Of a stretch of DNA of 64,000 nt, positions 11,219 to 23,500 are shown one piece after another; the first letter of the stretch is position 1, and the number at the start of each line of letters is the position of its first letter. The notes under the pieces are model-generated. The model had not been told where the DNA came from and searched no databases. It saw nothing but the letters and a program-made list of their open reading frames with translations. The position numbers and the translations under genes are program-made. The stretch covers positions 36,180,277 through 36,244,276 of the forward strand of contig CM032124.1 in the NCBI GenBank assembly GCA_018894105.1, written 5' to 3'. The stretch is from Jacaranda mimosifolia (taxonomy: Eukaryota; Streptophyta; Magnoliopsida; Lamiales; Bignoniaceae).

Positions 11219-13149
11219 GTAAGATAGTGATGTGCTGTTTTTTCCCACTTTTATCTGATCCTTAGTATTGAGTAGTCATGTGTGCTTTTAGGCTATGTGC
11301 AGAAAAGAATGGGAAACGGCATGTGATGGTTTTAGGGGTAAATTTGTCATTTCACATTGCCACATTTTGGTCCAAAAAGTCTTAAAAGTAACTTGTGTTT
11401 TGTTGAATTGTTAACTGGGGTTATGCCATGTCATTTACTTGGTTTTGTAAATTGTTGAATTATATATAATAACATCAATATTTAATTTAAAATTAAAAAA
11501 AATAAAAAATATTTTTTATGAAGAAAACACGAATCATTAGATCGTATATGATGACAATAGCTTATTTTATTTTATAATATCATCATATTTCCATTCAAAT
11601 ATTACCAATTCACTTGGCTACGTATTCAATAGTCGAATTACAATTATAAATAAATAAATAAAGGCTTGTATAATAGGTCCTTTACTTCAATTTTCATTTT
11701 GGGGTCCCTTGTAATTTACATTTTTAATTAAATTTTGAAGCAATAATCCAAAATAAATTAATGGTAGTAATGATCAGCATTATTTGGAGTCAGTTGACCA
11801 GCCAAGAATTGATTTGGGGTTTTGATTTAGTTGGATGTGGCTTGGCTGTGGGAACAACTCATACCATTAATGAGCTGGAAAATTTTGCTGTCAATATTTA
11901 TAAATTAAAAATATTTCTATTCACAAATTGAAGTTGACTGATTGATTGGAATATCCGAATATATCCATCCATGTGAATATTAGGGGGAGTAAAATTAAAG
12001 AGAAGATAAAGTTTGGGCAATTCGAAGAGTAATAGTCTCTTGCTTTTTCCATTCCCTTTTCCCTTTTTCTCTTATCTTCTCACCATTAAAAGAGGGAAAA
12101 AAAGAATTCTATTTTTTCTTATCATCCAATATTCTATTCCCTATGTTTGTCTTTTATTTTATTTTATTTTATTTTTCTTCCCCTTTTTTTCTATTATTAT
12201 AGATGATTAGTTAGACTTTTTTTTTTCTTTTTTCTTGTGGATACTAAGCACGAGAGGGACGATTTGATGACAATCTTCTATACGTGCAATAAAAACGTCC
12301 CACCACCTTTGGATAATAATTATACAAAGATTGAATTTACTATATTAACCCTAGGAAAATACTAATCAGATTGAAGCGCTTTCACCATATAAATAATTAA
12401 TTCACAAATTATTACCATGATTAGTTCAAATTTATGACTTATTTTTTAATTGAAGGTAATCCAAATTATTTGAACTACCATCGAAGGGATAACCAAGTTT
12501 GTTCCTGGTTTTAAATGAAAAAAAGAAAAAGGGAAAAACATTTTTAAGTGAAAGGACTTCTTGCTGGGACAATGGGACTGAGAGAGTCAAAATTGGGCCA
12601 TAAATAGGCATAAATGTCCTGGTGGCCCATTATTAAATCATAAGCCCAAGTCCATAGACTCAGACTCTCAGGGGGAACATTTTTTGTTTATGAACAGTTG
12701 AACACTGAAAAGTAAGGACCCATTCATTTATTTTCCGTGTTGTGGAGATGTTTTACTGGTCCAGGTTAGGGACCGATTGGAAACTTGATAATTATTGATG
12801 GCCAACGTGAGATGTGGTCCATTGTAGAACTAGGGTGAGTTCTTACATCTGATCAATGTTTGTTACATTTATTTAGTGGACCGAGCTAGCCCCAATGGGT
12901 CCAAGATGACTGATACGAGGTAGCTATGGTCCGTCCAACCCCTGAGCCGAGGTCTATTAGAATAATTAATCATTCGACTTGATTATATTTTCATTTCGTA
13001 TGGAATTGTTAATGAATTAATTAAAAAGTATTTTAGTAATAAACAAATACGTCGATTCAAAATTTTGGAAATATCTAATTCAAATAAAATCAATACGGTA
13101 ATTTAACTTCCAAACCATATAAAGAGAAGCTGAATTGAAGGAAATCCAG
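11219..13149. other. Intergenic DNA without recognised genes
   Basis: Mostly AT-rich. Pyrimidine-rich runs occur at 12035-12210, and a segment with GGGCC/TGGCCCAT motifs lies near 12590-12660. The short plus-strand frame at 12013-12210 is low-complexity and not believed. Confidence 0.4.
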
Positions 13150-13277
13150 GTGGTTAAGAGTCGAGTGGTTAATTAGCTTAACCACATCACCTTCACACTT
13201 ATATGTGTGAGGACTGGGTTCAAATTTTAACGAATCTTTAATGTGTTTGCATAAATAAATATTAAAAGAAAAAAAAA
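13150..13277 (+). mobile_element. tRNA-derived SINE
   Basis: An A-box-like GTCGAGTGGTTAATTAGC lies near 13159-13177 and a B-box-like TGGGTTCAAATTT near 13216. The tail ends in an A-rich run at about 13264-13277. The sequence resembles the minus-strand element at 45640. A target duplication is not clear. Confidence 0.6.
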
Positions 13278-14438
13278 TGGAAATGTGATTCAAAAAACAA
13301 CAAAACAATTTAAGAAACTTGCCACCCGACAAGCGGTTTGCGCGTCACAAACGGCAGCAAGGAGTTTCTAACAGGGAGAAACGAGAAGAGAAGAGTGACT
13401 ACCCGGATGCGTGCTGGCAAGGTGCTTACAGCTCAGCTGGTCATGGCAGGCAATCGGTTAGACCAGCAGCGGAAGCAGCCACGCAAGAGGCTGCAAGACA
13501 GCAAGAAACGGTTATTACAAGCTGCTGGTCGGCGGAGGGAGGTGGGGGGATTATGAAGGTATGTGTGCGTGCACCCACCAGCCATCCGGATTCGTTCAGG
13601 TGCAGGAAACATCATTTGAACTATCAGTGGGTTAGATACAAGGAGAGTAGAGTGCAGTAGTACTCTCTCAATGTGATGTCCCAGTACAGACCAATAAATA
13701 TGGACAATAAAATGTTTGGGTTGGGACTTGGGAATCTGAGTCCTAGGAGTCAGATGTTTAGTTCCAAACAGATAATGTGGTGTTCCTGTAAGAACCAACA
13801 ATTACGGAAAATAAAAAGTTTCCACGGAGACCATTTTGTATGGTTTGTTTTCACATCCAAATGGAAGATGAATGATATATTTGCTGTACAAATATTTTAT
13901 TCAAATGGAAGATGAAATAATACTATATAAATATTTGATCCCACATCATGATAGGAGTACATATTACACGAAGAAATGGACAGAAAACCTGTGGAAAAAA
14001 TACATCGTTTCTTTTTCTATCTGTTTGCTGATTATCTGGATGCCGTGAACAGTTGCAACTCCTACCTTACTTCAGAAGCCTGTTCAACATCCAGTTCTTT
14101 GTCAATATTGAGAACCGAAGAATAGTTATGCCATTCAAATCTCTCCAAGGAGAATCTAGATATAATTCAGTTCACTCATCATACATGTTATCACCTCATC
14201 TCCCAAAACCAGTAACCAAGACAAGAGAAGAAAATAGGCTAGGAAACAGTGAAAGTGAGAAATTGGTAGGCACAATCAAATAAAGAAAATTGCATTCTGT
14301 TTTCTGCATTGATAAACTGGAAGCGTCTAGAACACAGTGGTTACTAATGGAGGTAAAATATAAAATATTATTTTATCCTATTCATTTTCCATTGTTTTCA
14401 TCATTTAAGGTACGAAGCATGATCAGTAGCAACACTGG
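13278..14438. other. Unassigned, less AT-rich intergenic segment
   Basis: Bases 13319-13660 are clearly more GC-rich than the surroundings. They carry open frames on both strands (113 aa plus, 122 aa minus), neither with a recognisable domain. It may be part of a noncoding transcript, an old gene fragment or a transposon remnant. From about 14000 the DNA may be 3' flank of the LEA-2 gene. Confidence 0.35.
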
Positions 14439-16558
14439 CTAAATCTGTAAGCTTACCTCAGGGTAGCAACTTTGACGAGAAATTGTTTGGTTCCTTGTAT
14501 TTACAACCAATTCACATTTCATTTTCGTCTGCAACAGATCATAAAGAGGAAGATATTAGACATATTTGAATTAGATCTGTATAACAATATTCGTTCAAAG
14601 ATCATGAACAAGCTACAAGCTATACTGATTAGGGTTATACATTTGAAAGTCAAGATTGTAATGGAGTGTCCAAATAGCCAAGATTGACCTAGTTATTCGC
14701 CAAGCCAAGTCATTTTATAATTCTACAAATTAAAATAAAAATGCTTCAATAACGTATTTAATGGGCAATCACTGAAAGTATACAACATAAATAGACACCT
14801 CAAATTTCCTAGACTTCTCACCAAAAGCAAAAGGATATGAAATTAATTTGGCAGTACTAATCCTTTCCCTGTAGATTAGAGAAATACAAAACACAAACTC
14901 CCCCACTGTTACTTTCAATATACCATAACTAGTTCCAACCTTTCCATGCTTGCTTATAATCGATTAGAAAGCATTTTAATAGCATCTATGTCGCAATACA
15001 AACTCTAATAAGACTATCTTTACTTCAATGATCTGAGTGGGATAATTCGATCCATTTGTCTTAACCCAACAGAAAGAGTAGCCTAAAGCAAGAGCAAACA
15101 TTAATGCCTATTCCTCCTACAATTATATTTCATCATCAATTCATTTACACCAAAAATCTGATCACAACAATCTCCGAGGTATTTCTGCATTCCTCGCATT
15201 TTCAAATTGTTGAAGCATCATTTCTTTAGTCAAAATTCACAGAGACTAAACACAAATCCAAAAGTCAATATCTGTTTAATATCTACCAGCAAAATTGGAT
15301 TAGAAATGTCATGATGACAGATGAGCTATAAAATTGGCTCGAGGGAACTTGTTTTATAAGTCAGTACAGAATCACAAGTGAAGCACTTTTTGCTGCCGGA
15401 CTACCAAGTTCCAGTAGTACATTACTCATCATTGTATCTTTATATCTGCATTGGTGCAATGCTCCATGACATCACATTCTATTCAAATTAAACTATTGCC
15501 TTCTATAACCAACATTCAGACAGTTGATCCAAAATGTCTTCCATCTGTGAAAATTCATTGGGTGCATAAAACTGGACTTTTATTTTCTCAAGCTCCTAAA
15601 GTGTCACAAGGGCAAACCAATTAGAAAGAATAAGGGAACTTTCCCAGATTTCTCAGAACTCAATTGCAACCACTGATCTTAAATAATCTCAAGTGCTGCA
15701 CATTGTAATACTCCCACATGCCCCACCCTTTCTTAACTTCTCAAACTTTTTCCAATATAATCTCCCCAAAAAGATTATTATCCATACACTCAATGCAAAC
15801 TAAGTCGGCAGATCAGATACGGAGAGTCTATCAAATTCTTACCTAACGATGGTTTATATATTGGGGAGAGCAGAAAATTCTTGCATATTTCTAAGTTGCT
15901 AATAGAATGATGACGTCATATAGTTAATAAATGCAAGATTTACCTTCAGAGGTAGGTGAAGGAACAAAACCCCTAGCTTCCCACTAATCTCCGACTCCGT
16001 GTCAAACGTAATCTCACCTTTCGCCAAGTCCTCAATCAACAAAATCACATCACTCAAAATCTCCACTCGATCCAGCTCGAGCGTAGCGTTCACGTAGGAA
16101 GACCCACGCGCCTTGATATGTCCACCATCCGAAGTCACATTCCCCAGCCTCTTCCCTCTGTATCCGATTGCAACGAGCAAGGAATCGTAGTCCATGGAGT
16201 AAAAATCCTGGTTCCGAACCCTAACCGTGAGGTCCAGGGTTATATCGAGTGAAATTTTGGGGCGAGTGTGGAAATGTAGACGGTCGAGGCGGAGGCGAAC
16301 AACGGAGAGGTCGGGGTCAGAGGGCCAGAGGATGTAGGCGGCGGCAACGAGGAACAGGAGGAAGATGGCGAAGCAGAACAGGCAGCGCATCCATGATTTG
16401 CGGAAAAAACGGTGGCGGTGGGGAGGAGGATAGGGAGGTAGAACGATAACGTACTGCGGCGGTTCTGGTTGGGAGGATTGGGGATCGGAGAGTAGAGGTT
16501 TCTGAAACGACGACGTACCGCGATGTTTAGTGGCAGTCATTTTGATGCGTCTATCCAA
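14439..16558 (-). CDS. LEA-2 / NDR1-HIN1-like single-pass membrane protein
   Basis: Two exons: 16558-15944 and 14528-14439, with a 1.4-kb intron starting AAG|GTAAAT and ending TTGCAG. The product is 234 residues if the frame runs to the stop at 14439. Residues 1-57 are cytosolic and Pro-rich, with a basic HRHRFFRKSWMR stretch. A transmembrane helix spans about 58-78. The LEA-2 (WHy-like) domain follows, including NQDFYSMDYDSL and SGKLGVLF, and exon 2 supplies NTRNQTISRQSCYPE, the typical family ending. Members sit in the plasma membrane or ER and are linked to defence and stress; no substrate is known. A start seven codons in (Met7) is also possible. After CYPE come VSLQI and a stop; the GTAAGC at that point is a good donor, so a third exon cannot be excluded. 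Confidence 0.85.
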
Positions 16559-16606
16559 AGTTCTATACAGACAAAAACCAGGTATATATACATATATGTA
16601 CGTGTA

Positions 16607-16616
16607 TTTTTATAAA
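16607..16616 (-). promoter_or_regulatory. TATA box of the LEA-2 gene
   Basis: The minus strand reads TTTATAAAAA about 50 bp upstream of the start at 16558. A second TATATATA lies closer, at 16583-16590, so the exact core promoter is uncertain. Confidence 0.45.
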
Positions 16617-17575
16617 TGGGTTTTCCGGGAGGGAGGAGGAAGAGGTGGGACCGGGTCGGGTCTACTGCGGGTTCTGTTTTGTTCTCTCACTACAATTTTC
16701 TCCAATTGGAACTGATCTGGGGGTTGATTGAGGAGTATCTGGTTTTGCGTCGATTGTTGTGAATGTACGAATTGGAGGAATGGGGATCGAATGGAGTTGT
16801 TGTCGGACTAGGTAAACCTGGGATGATGTTTGTTCACACTTCACAGTTCACACATTGGCTAACTTCTTGTGGTGAGAAGCCAATCATTGTTTACTGTGCC
16901 TTAAGAGACACGTTTTAATAGTCCAAAGTTCATTGAATAGTCCAAATCATTATTTTAATGAAACGAATTTTTTTTCAAAAATAAAAAATAAAACTTCTTA
17001 TTTGAAAAGTATGAAATATTGATACGCTTGAAGTTTGTCCATCTCCGCTTAGCAGAAAATGACGTCTAGTCAAGTCACATTTACTATAGTTTATAACACA
17101 AAATGATATACTAGTACTAGTTAATGATTCAAATAGTAATTTCGAATCCTTCATTTTAATCGATATTTTAATCCTCATTGGAACACGAAAATTAGGAAAA
17201 CGATTCCACTGTAAGATCTGTAAAACCATTCATCCCTAAGAATTTGGTAACGTTCAGTAAAATTTGGAACTGTAAGAATACATGAAGTACATTCTATTTG
17301 AAAGATAGCCATCCAATGTCGTATAAGGGCTTGTTTCCTATTCCTTTTGATAGCTTACAAGTCCAAGATGTATGCTGTTTGAATTTGTTATGAAATTCTC
17401 TGGCATCAATTGCTTTAGAACGCTATTCCCAGATGACTTGAGTGCAATTTCTTTTACCACTAAAATATGAAAGGCCACTGCAGCTGTATACAGATCTTGT
17501 TTCCCACCAACAGTTGAGATGTGGAAGGGAGAAAAAGTACATGAGATGAATTTCCTGGCACTCGCTTCAAATACC
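16617..17575. other. LEA-2 promoter region and PreP 3' flank
   Basis: No gene is seen. The segment next to 17576 should contain the PreP 3' UTR. The minus frame at 16975-17229 has no recognisable features. Confidence 0.5.
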
Positions 17576-20500
17576 TTAGAGCGCCTTCTTCAATTCAAAG
17601 AAGTTGGAGCGCTCCTTGTTTGCAGTGTCAACGTCGTCTGGAGACGCCACAGCAACCACGACACCTTTGTCCTTAACTGCCTCTACTACATCGGCAAATT
17701 CCTTGAAGTCATCCAACCTATAGAAACGAAAAAAGTGAATAAATAGGTCAAGGAAGAAATTTAAAGGGAGAAATTTGAAGTTATTCTATTTCTGCACTTG
17801 ATCTATAGTTGAAAGATATTTTTAAGTACCTTGTTGACAAAATCTCTTCTCGTCTCAATTGCCTCTCCTCTTCAGTGACTCCCAACAAGTATCTCAGTAG
17901 ACTGAAGAGAAAAGTGAAAATAATCAATCACATTGAACTGCACGGGCAGCATTTCAAATAAATAATGTATAGGTAAAGGAAACACTAGCTTAGAACTATC
18001 TCACTATGTTGCACGCATCATATGATTTCTAATCATGACGTAAATAAAGGCATCATAAAATTGTACTCTGCAAATCAACTTCGACACTTAGAAATAGAGG
18101 GAAATGTAGTACAGTTGATAATCAAATAGTATTGTAACTTCTCCTAGTTAGGAAGTTAAAGCACATTTTACTTGAAAAAGAAAGACCCATTTCGTTAACC
18201 ACAAATTCCAGAGAAAAAAACATGCATGTGCAGAAGTCACCATGTAGAAAAATCCCGCTCTCGGTTAGATTTAATTTTTTTCCTCCACACATCCCACTTT
18301 CTCGATGCTCCCTCTCTTCATTTCTCTTCTAAATTATCTTCCCATTTTAGGAAAGTGGCAAGCGTGTTTATGTGTAACGCTTTCTTAATGCGGTACAGAA
18401 GAAAAAAATTATCAGAGGACTTCAAATTAATTAAACCCCCCTCAAATGTTGTCATACACAGGCAATTGTACCTGCTGTATCCCTTGGCATCAGGTAGCTG
18501 ATAGGCATCAACATCTCCAATAGTCCCAATAATTGCCTTAGTGAGAGCATCATCATCCATTTCAAGTTCTCTCAGAAAGTTGCTTGTTGCATCATAAACA
18601 TCAAGAGTCTTCAACAAATTGGGGTCTCTGTAAGACAAGTATGAGAACACACCTAAACACAGAGCATGGTTAGGACAGATGTAAGACAGCAATCATGACA
18701 ATGTACAGAACAGTGGGACTGTCGATTTCACCTGAGTGTGTGTCAAAATCGCAAAATCCTCCATAAGCTCCACCACTGACTCGCACACGATCCCACAGCC
18801 ATGTATTGCTTATGTATTTGGAGATGACATATGCACTGCCTTTAAGTTGGTAGCCAGTCTCAAATAGGTTAGCTGCTTTACCAACATAGTTTACCTGTTT
18901 AAAGAGATGTTATTGGTTCTGTCAATTAAATGTGCCTAATAGAACAGATTCGCATATAGAAAAAGTAAAGCAATTCAAACATTCAATTTCTTCTAACCTG
19001 AGTTGGTATCACAATAGCTTCATTTGTGGAAGGGAGTCGAGCACTCCAAGCAGTTGATCCAACTGGAGAAGTGTTGGGAAGCATGTCAAGAAATTTGCTG
19101 ACGTACTTCTCTGTGTTCTTAAGATTTTTCCCATCGGCAGTCATATTTATGAGGCAATCATTTTTAGAAATCAATGTTTTGCGTATCTCCTCAAGAGAAG
19201 AAGATATTTCAGGCCAGTCATCATCAACTCTCTTTTCAAGAGCTTGTAAAAATTCCAGATAACTGCAAACACAATATGTAAACAGTATTTAGGGCCATAA
19301 GTAACTTTTGAAGTATGAACCACGAGTAAATGACGGGAAGTGAAGGTAATCATCTCAAGGCTTCAAAGAGCAACTGTCACAGCTGCAATCAAAGGTTAAA
19401 ACCTAGCAAAATATCTAGAGTTCCGTGAATAGCCAGCACAAGCTCAGTCATACAGATAGAGCACCTTATTGTATTTTATGATATGAACAAGCTTTCCAAA
19501 TTCAGAAATTGCAAATGAAAAGGTAAAAATTAGATTCCAAACAAATCAACCTGAGACCACCCATTTGTTCAGAGATCCAACCAGCAACATTGAGCTTTGC
19601 ATCCATCCTTGCAGCTGCAATGCCATGCCCACTGCCTCTTAATCGGTTCTGAAAATCAGAAATTAGCATCACTTAGTTAAGAAAGGCAAATTAGTCTCAG
19701 TTCTGCTGGGTGTAAAATATACCTCCATTCTCGCTTTGCTTTGAGAAACAAACTGCTTAAATCGCTTTTGGTCAGTCAACTGAACATCTTGAAGAACACG
19801 GTTGACCTACAGTTGACAATTGGGTGCATTAATCAATCTCCAGCAGTTTCCAAGAAATTTGGACAGACGCAAAGGCAAAACTAGGAACAAAACATGCTAG
19901 CATCGAACTATGATATTAGTTTCATCAGCAAATGATGAAACAAGACCTAGTACTCAATTTAATAGAACTATGTATAGTATAGGATGGATCCCTAACTAGC
20001 CTAGGATGTTAACAGGTAAGGTGACTGATCCCATTTAGTAAACCTTATAGTATATGAAGAAGTCAACCATGCTTCACAATAAAATGAAAGTGAAAAGTTA
20101 TGTACATAAACGTGCACACAAATACCTTCTGACAAACTGACTGGTATTACTCCAGTAAACATTACAATATATACAGTTACAGGGAACTCATAAGAAAAGT
20201 ACAAACCAAATTAAACAGAAGCATATAGATACACAAGCAGGCACGTTACAGAGAAAAGGAAAGGATGGAACACCAATAGATGTCTAAGGGCCATGGCTCA
20301 CTTACAATAGCCTATACAGAATATTTTTGCAGAAACACATTGTAACTTCAAATATCATCACCTTTAGCATATTGAAGCAGTATTGCCCAATATTGGTCAA
20401 ACAAATCTAGCGCAACTCCATTTTTTCTAAAAGAAAAGGAAGGAAAAATAAAAAGGCTAGAAGTTGTATCCCTATATCGAGGGGTTCTGGCCACATAACA

Positions 20501-23500
20501 CTTGACCAGAAACTATATTGAAGTCAGATTAATGAATTACTGATGGATCAGGTAGAAAAAGTTAGCTAAAAATTACAGCAAATTTTAGATGTCATTAGAG
20601 ATTCAATTTGCTAATGGATTCCATAGATGGAGAAAAGGAAAGATGCACATTCAAAAGCTGTTATCTAGTTCCCTCATTTCATAAATAGTTTAGCATAATT
20701 TTTCTACTAAACATTCAGATACTCTGCTGAAAACCTGTCTGTGAACAGGAGTGCTGTGTTGGTAGAAACTTGAGATTTTTTGCTTAATAAAATTTTTAAC
20801 AAGATGCAAAAAACAGAACGTAAAGGAGAGCAAAGGATTAATGATATAATAATAAATAATGGCGGGACATTATCGCACCTATCTGCAACTTGCATTTGTG
20901 TGACAGCATATTCAAAATATTAAGCCCATCAGGGAAAAGAAAGTGAAGTAGCAGAAGTGCAGATTACATCTGAATGAATCATCACAAGACATTGATAGAA
21001 ACCATGCCAACAACTTCACAAGTGATGAAGATGAGGGTGTAAATTACCAAGACGAATGACAGTAACTTACCAAATTAAATAAATCTTCAGCACGTTCAGA
21101 CATAGCTTTGCCTCGAACAATGATATGGCTGCATGGGTCCTCCTTCCCTCGGATTGATGATGTCAAAGGATATACTGATATCCCACCAGTTTTTCTTCCA
21201 ATTAATTGGTTCAGTTGTACAAAATCCAAGTCTTTAGTCCCCATCTCCAGCAGTGACTGGCTGTTGACATATCCAGACATATATCAATTAAATGTTTGGT
21301 GAAGAGAGGGTTGCCACAAAACATTAACACGTGAATCAATTAAATTCGATACTTGATAGTTGAGATCATCATGAATCTATGAACTACATCCAGAAACATA
21401 TCTGGATGTTGTGGTCCTGCTAAGCATTGTCTACAATCCAAAACCATGGTCACAGATAGAGGGGCTATCAGGTATTTCTATGATTTTACAGTATGCTCAC
21501 TCTTTAATTCTGAAAAAAGAAAATATTGTAGCCTTAAGACAATCTGCTCTTTTCAGTCATTGATAGTTAGACGTGTATTGTTCATGCTCATAGACCCCAA
21601 ACCTTGGGAAGTCTGGAATGAAGAACCATAATCAAGAACCAAAAAGATACAGAGTCTTAACATATTTTGCTCTCAAGGGAACATCCATAGCCTCGATTAG
21701 CCATTGCTTGTTAGCAGAAAATTAAGTCAAGAAAGAATCAATAAAAAGCGTTTGCAAGAAAATAAAATGCATGGCCAGTGAGGAACTAAAATCTTATAAA
21801 ATTAGTTAATGTGTGGTTGGCTACAGTTACAAATAGAATAATTTACTCCAAGGCACAATAAAATCCACTAAGAAATAACTGCAGTATTAGATGACTGACA
21901 AGAAAACAACAAATGTTTCCCAGCAGATGCAATCTTCAAGTTTTACCAATCCATAATTTGGTGGTTCTCAGAACCTGTAGCTAGAAGAGTCAATGAGACC
22001 AGCTATCTCAAAGCTCGCAAGCTTAACTTGAGAATTTTCAAGATTTCAGACCAACTTGGCTTTTTTGAATGCCCAACTCCAGTGGACTTTGGAGGTAATG
22101 GGCAATGGACACCTTAGAGCTAAGTGGAAAGCAGTTACTACTGATGGAGATGGTGGTAGCACCCATTGACTGGATTCATACATGGCATATCAGATCAGAG
22201 GGGGAGGGGACTGGCCATGGTTGGAGCAATACTATTGATCTATGCCAATGGATATTTCCCATGCAAGTTCTTAAAGTATCACAATGTTGGCATAACAGTG
22301 GTACTACAACAACAAATGAGATTCAAGGAGTAATTGACTTAAAAGAACTAAAGAAGTAACACTCTTAAGAAACATCTTATTTTACATTCAGTTTAAAAAA
22401 GGTGAGTTCTAGAAATTAGTAGTCGCCATCTCACCAGAATAATGGTACCAATGGAAGAAGCTCTTTCTTCAAAGAGCTCATATTGAAAACAACTTCAGCA
22501 TATAGAACATCATTTGTGAAAAGGTCATGCTGCAATACCTTTACCCCATTGATATCACCAATCTACAATTGTAAGGAATGAGCTTTTAAGTCAGAAAGAA
22601 GAAAGAATAAGAAATTACAGAAGGAAGATGTATAGAATTCTCATTATCTCATCACCTCAGTAGGAATGTGTATAGGCTTTTTAGGAATGTCTTGCAAAGA
22701 AAGGCTTGGTACGCACTTTAGAGCTTCTGGTGGATCAGGAGTCTCCTGTTTCAACTTAAGTTCGTCTGTTGCACGAGCCAGTTCAGCGAGATCCTCCTGG
22801 GTCATGCTAGCTTTCACCGTTTCCAAATTTTCTTTCTCAGCAGCTTCATCACGAGAAGCCTTCTCTGGATCCGGCTGTTAATAACATCAATTAGCATATG
22901 AAATAATCATGCCATATTGCACCTAACAAAATCAAACAAGAGTGCAATGAAAACTGTTACCTGCATTTCAATAGTTACACGGTGTGGGTTATTCAAAATG
23001 AACTTTTCTATTAAGGGAGCAAAGACAGCTTTGGAGCCTTCCTCAGCTATTCTAGCCTTTAATGCCTTCAAAGGTTCTTGATACTTTAATGGCCTGAATG
23101 GATCCATATCATAAATCCACTTACCCTATCAGATAAAAAGATTCTTATAAGAATATTTCAAACTTGAAGGATAAAACAGTAGATGAGAAACCAAATGGAT
23201 GTAGATATTATAACAATATCATTGCTTACAATGGAGCGAAGCATTAGTGCTAAGCCACGAGGAAATGATCCAGTATTGTTTTCTCTGAGAGAGAACTCAA
23301 TTGTATTCATTGATGCTTCCACAGCATCAGGATGGAAGCCTTCCTCTGCCAGCTTTTCCAATGTAGTCATGATTAACTCTTCTACTTTTTGAATGTCATC
23401 TTCTGACACACCTTTTAATCCAATACTAAACTGAGGCTGAAGGAGCTCATCTTCAATCCCCCCACCAACAATAGCATCCCCCAGGCCACTCTCCAGCAGG

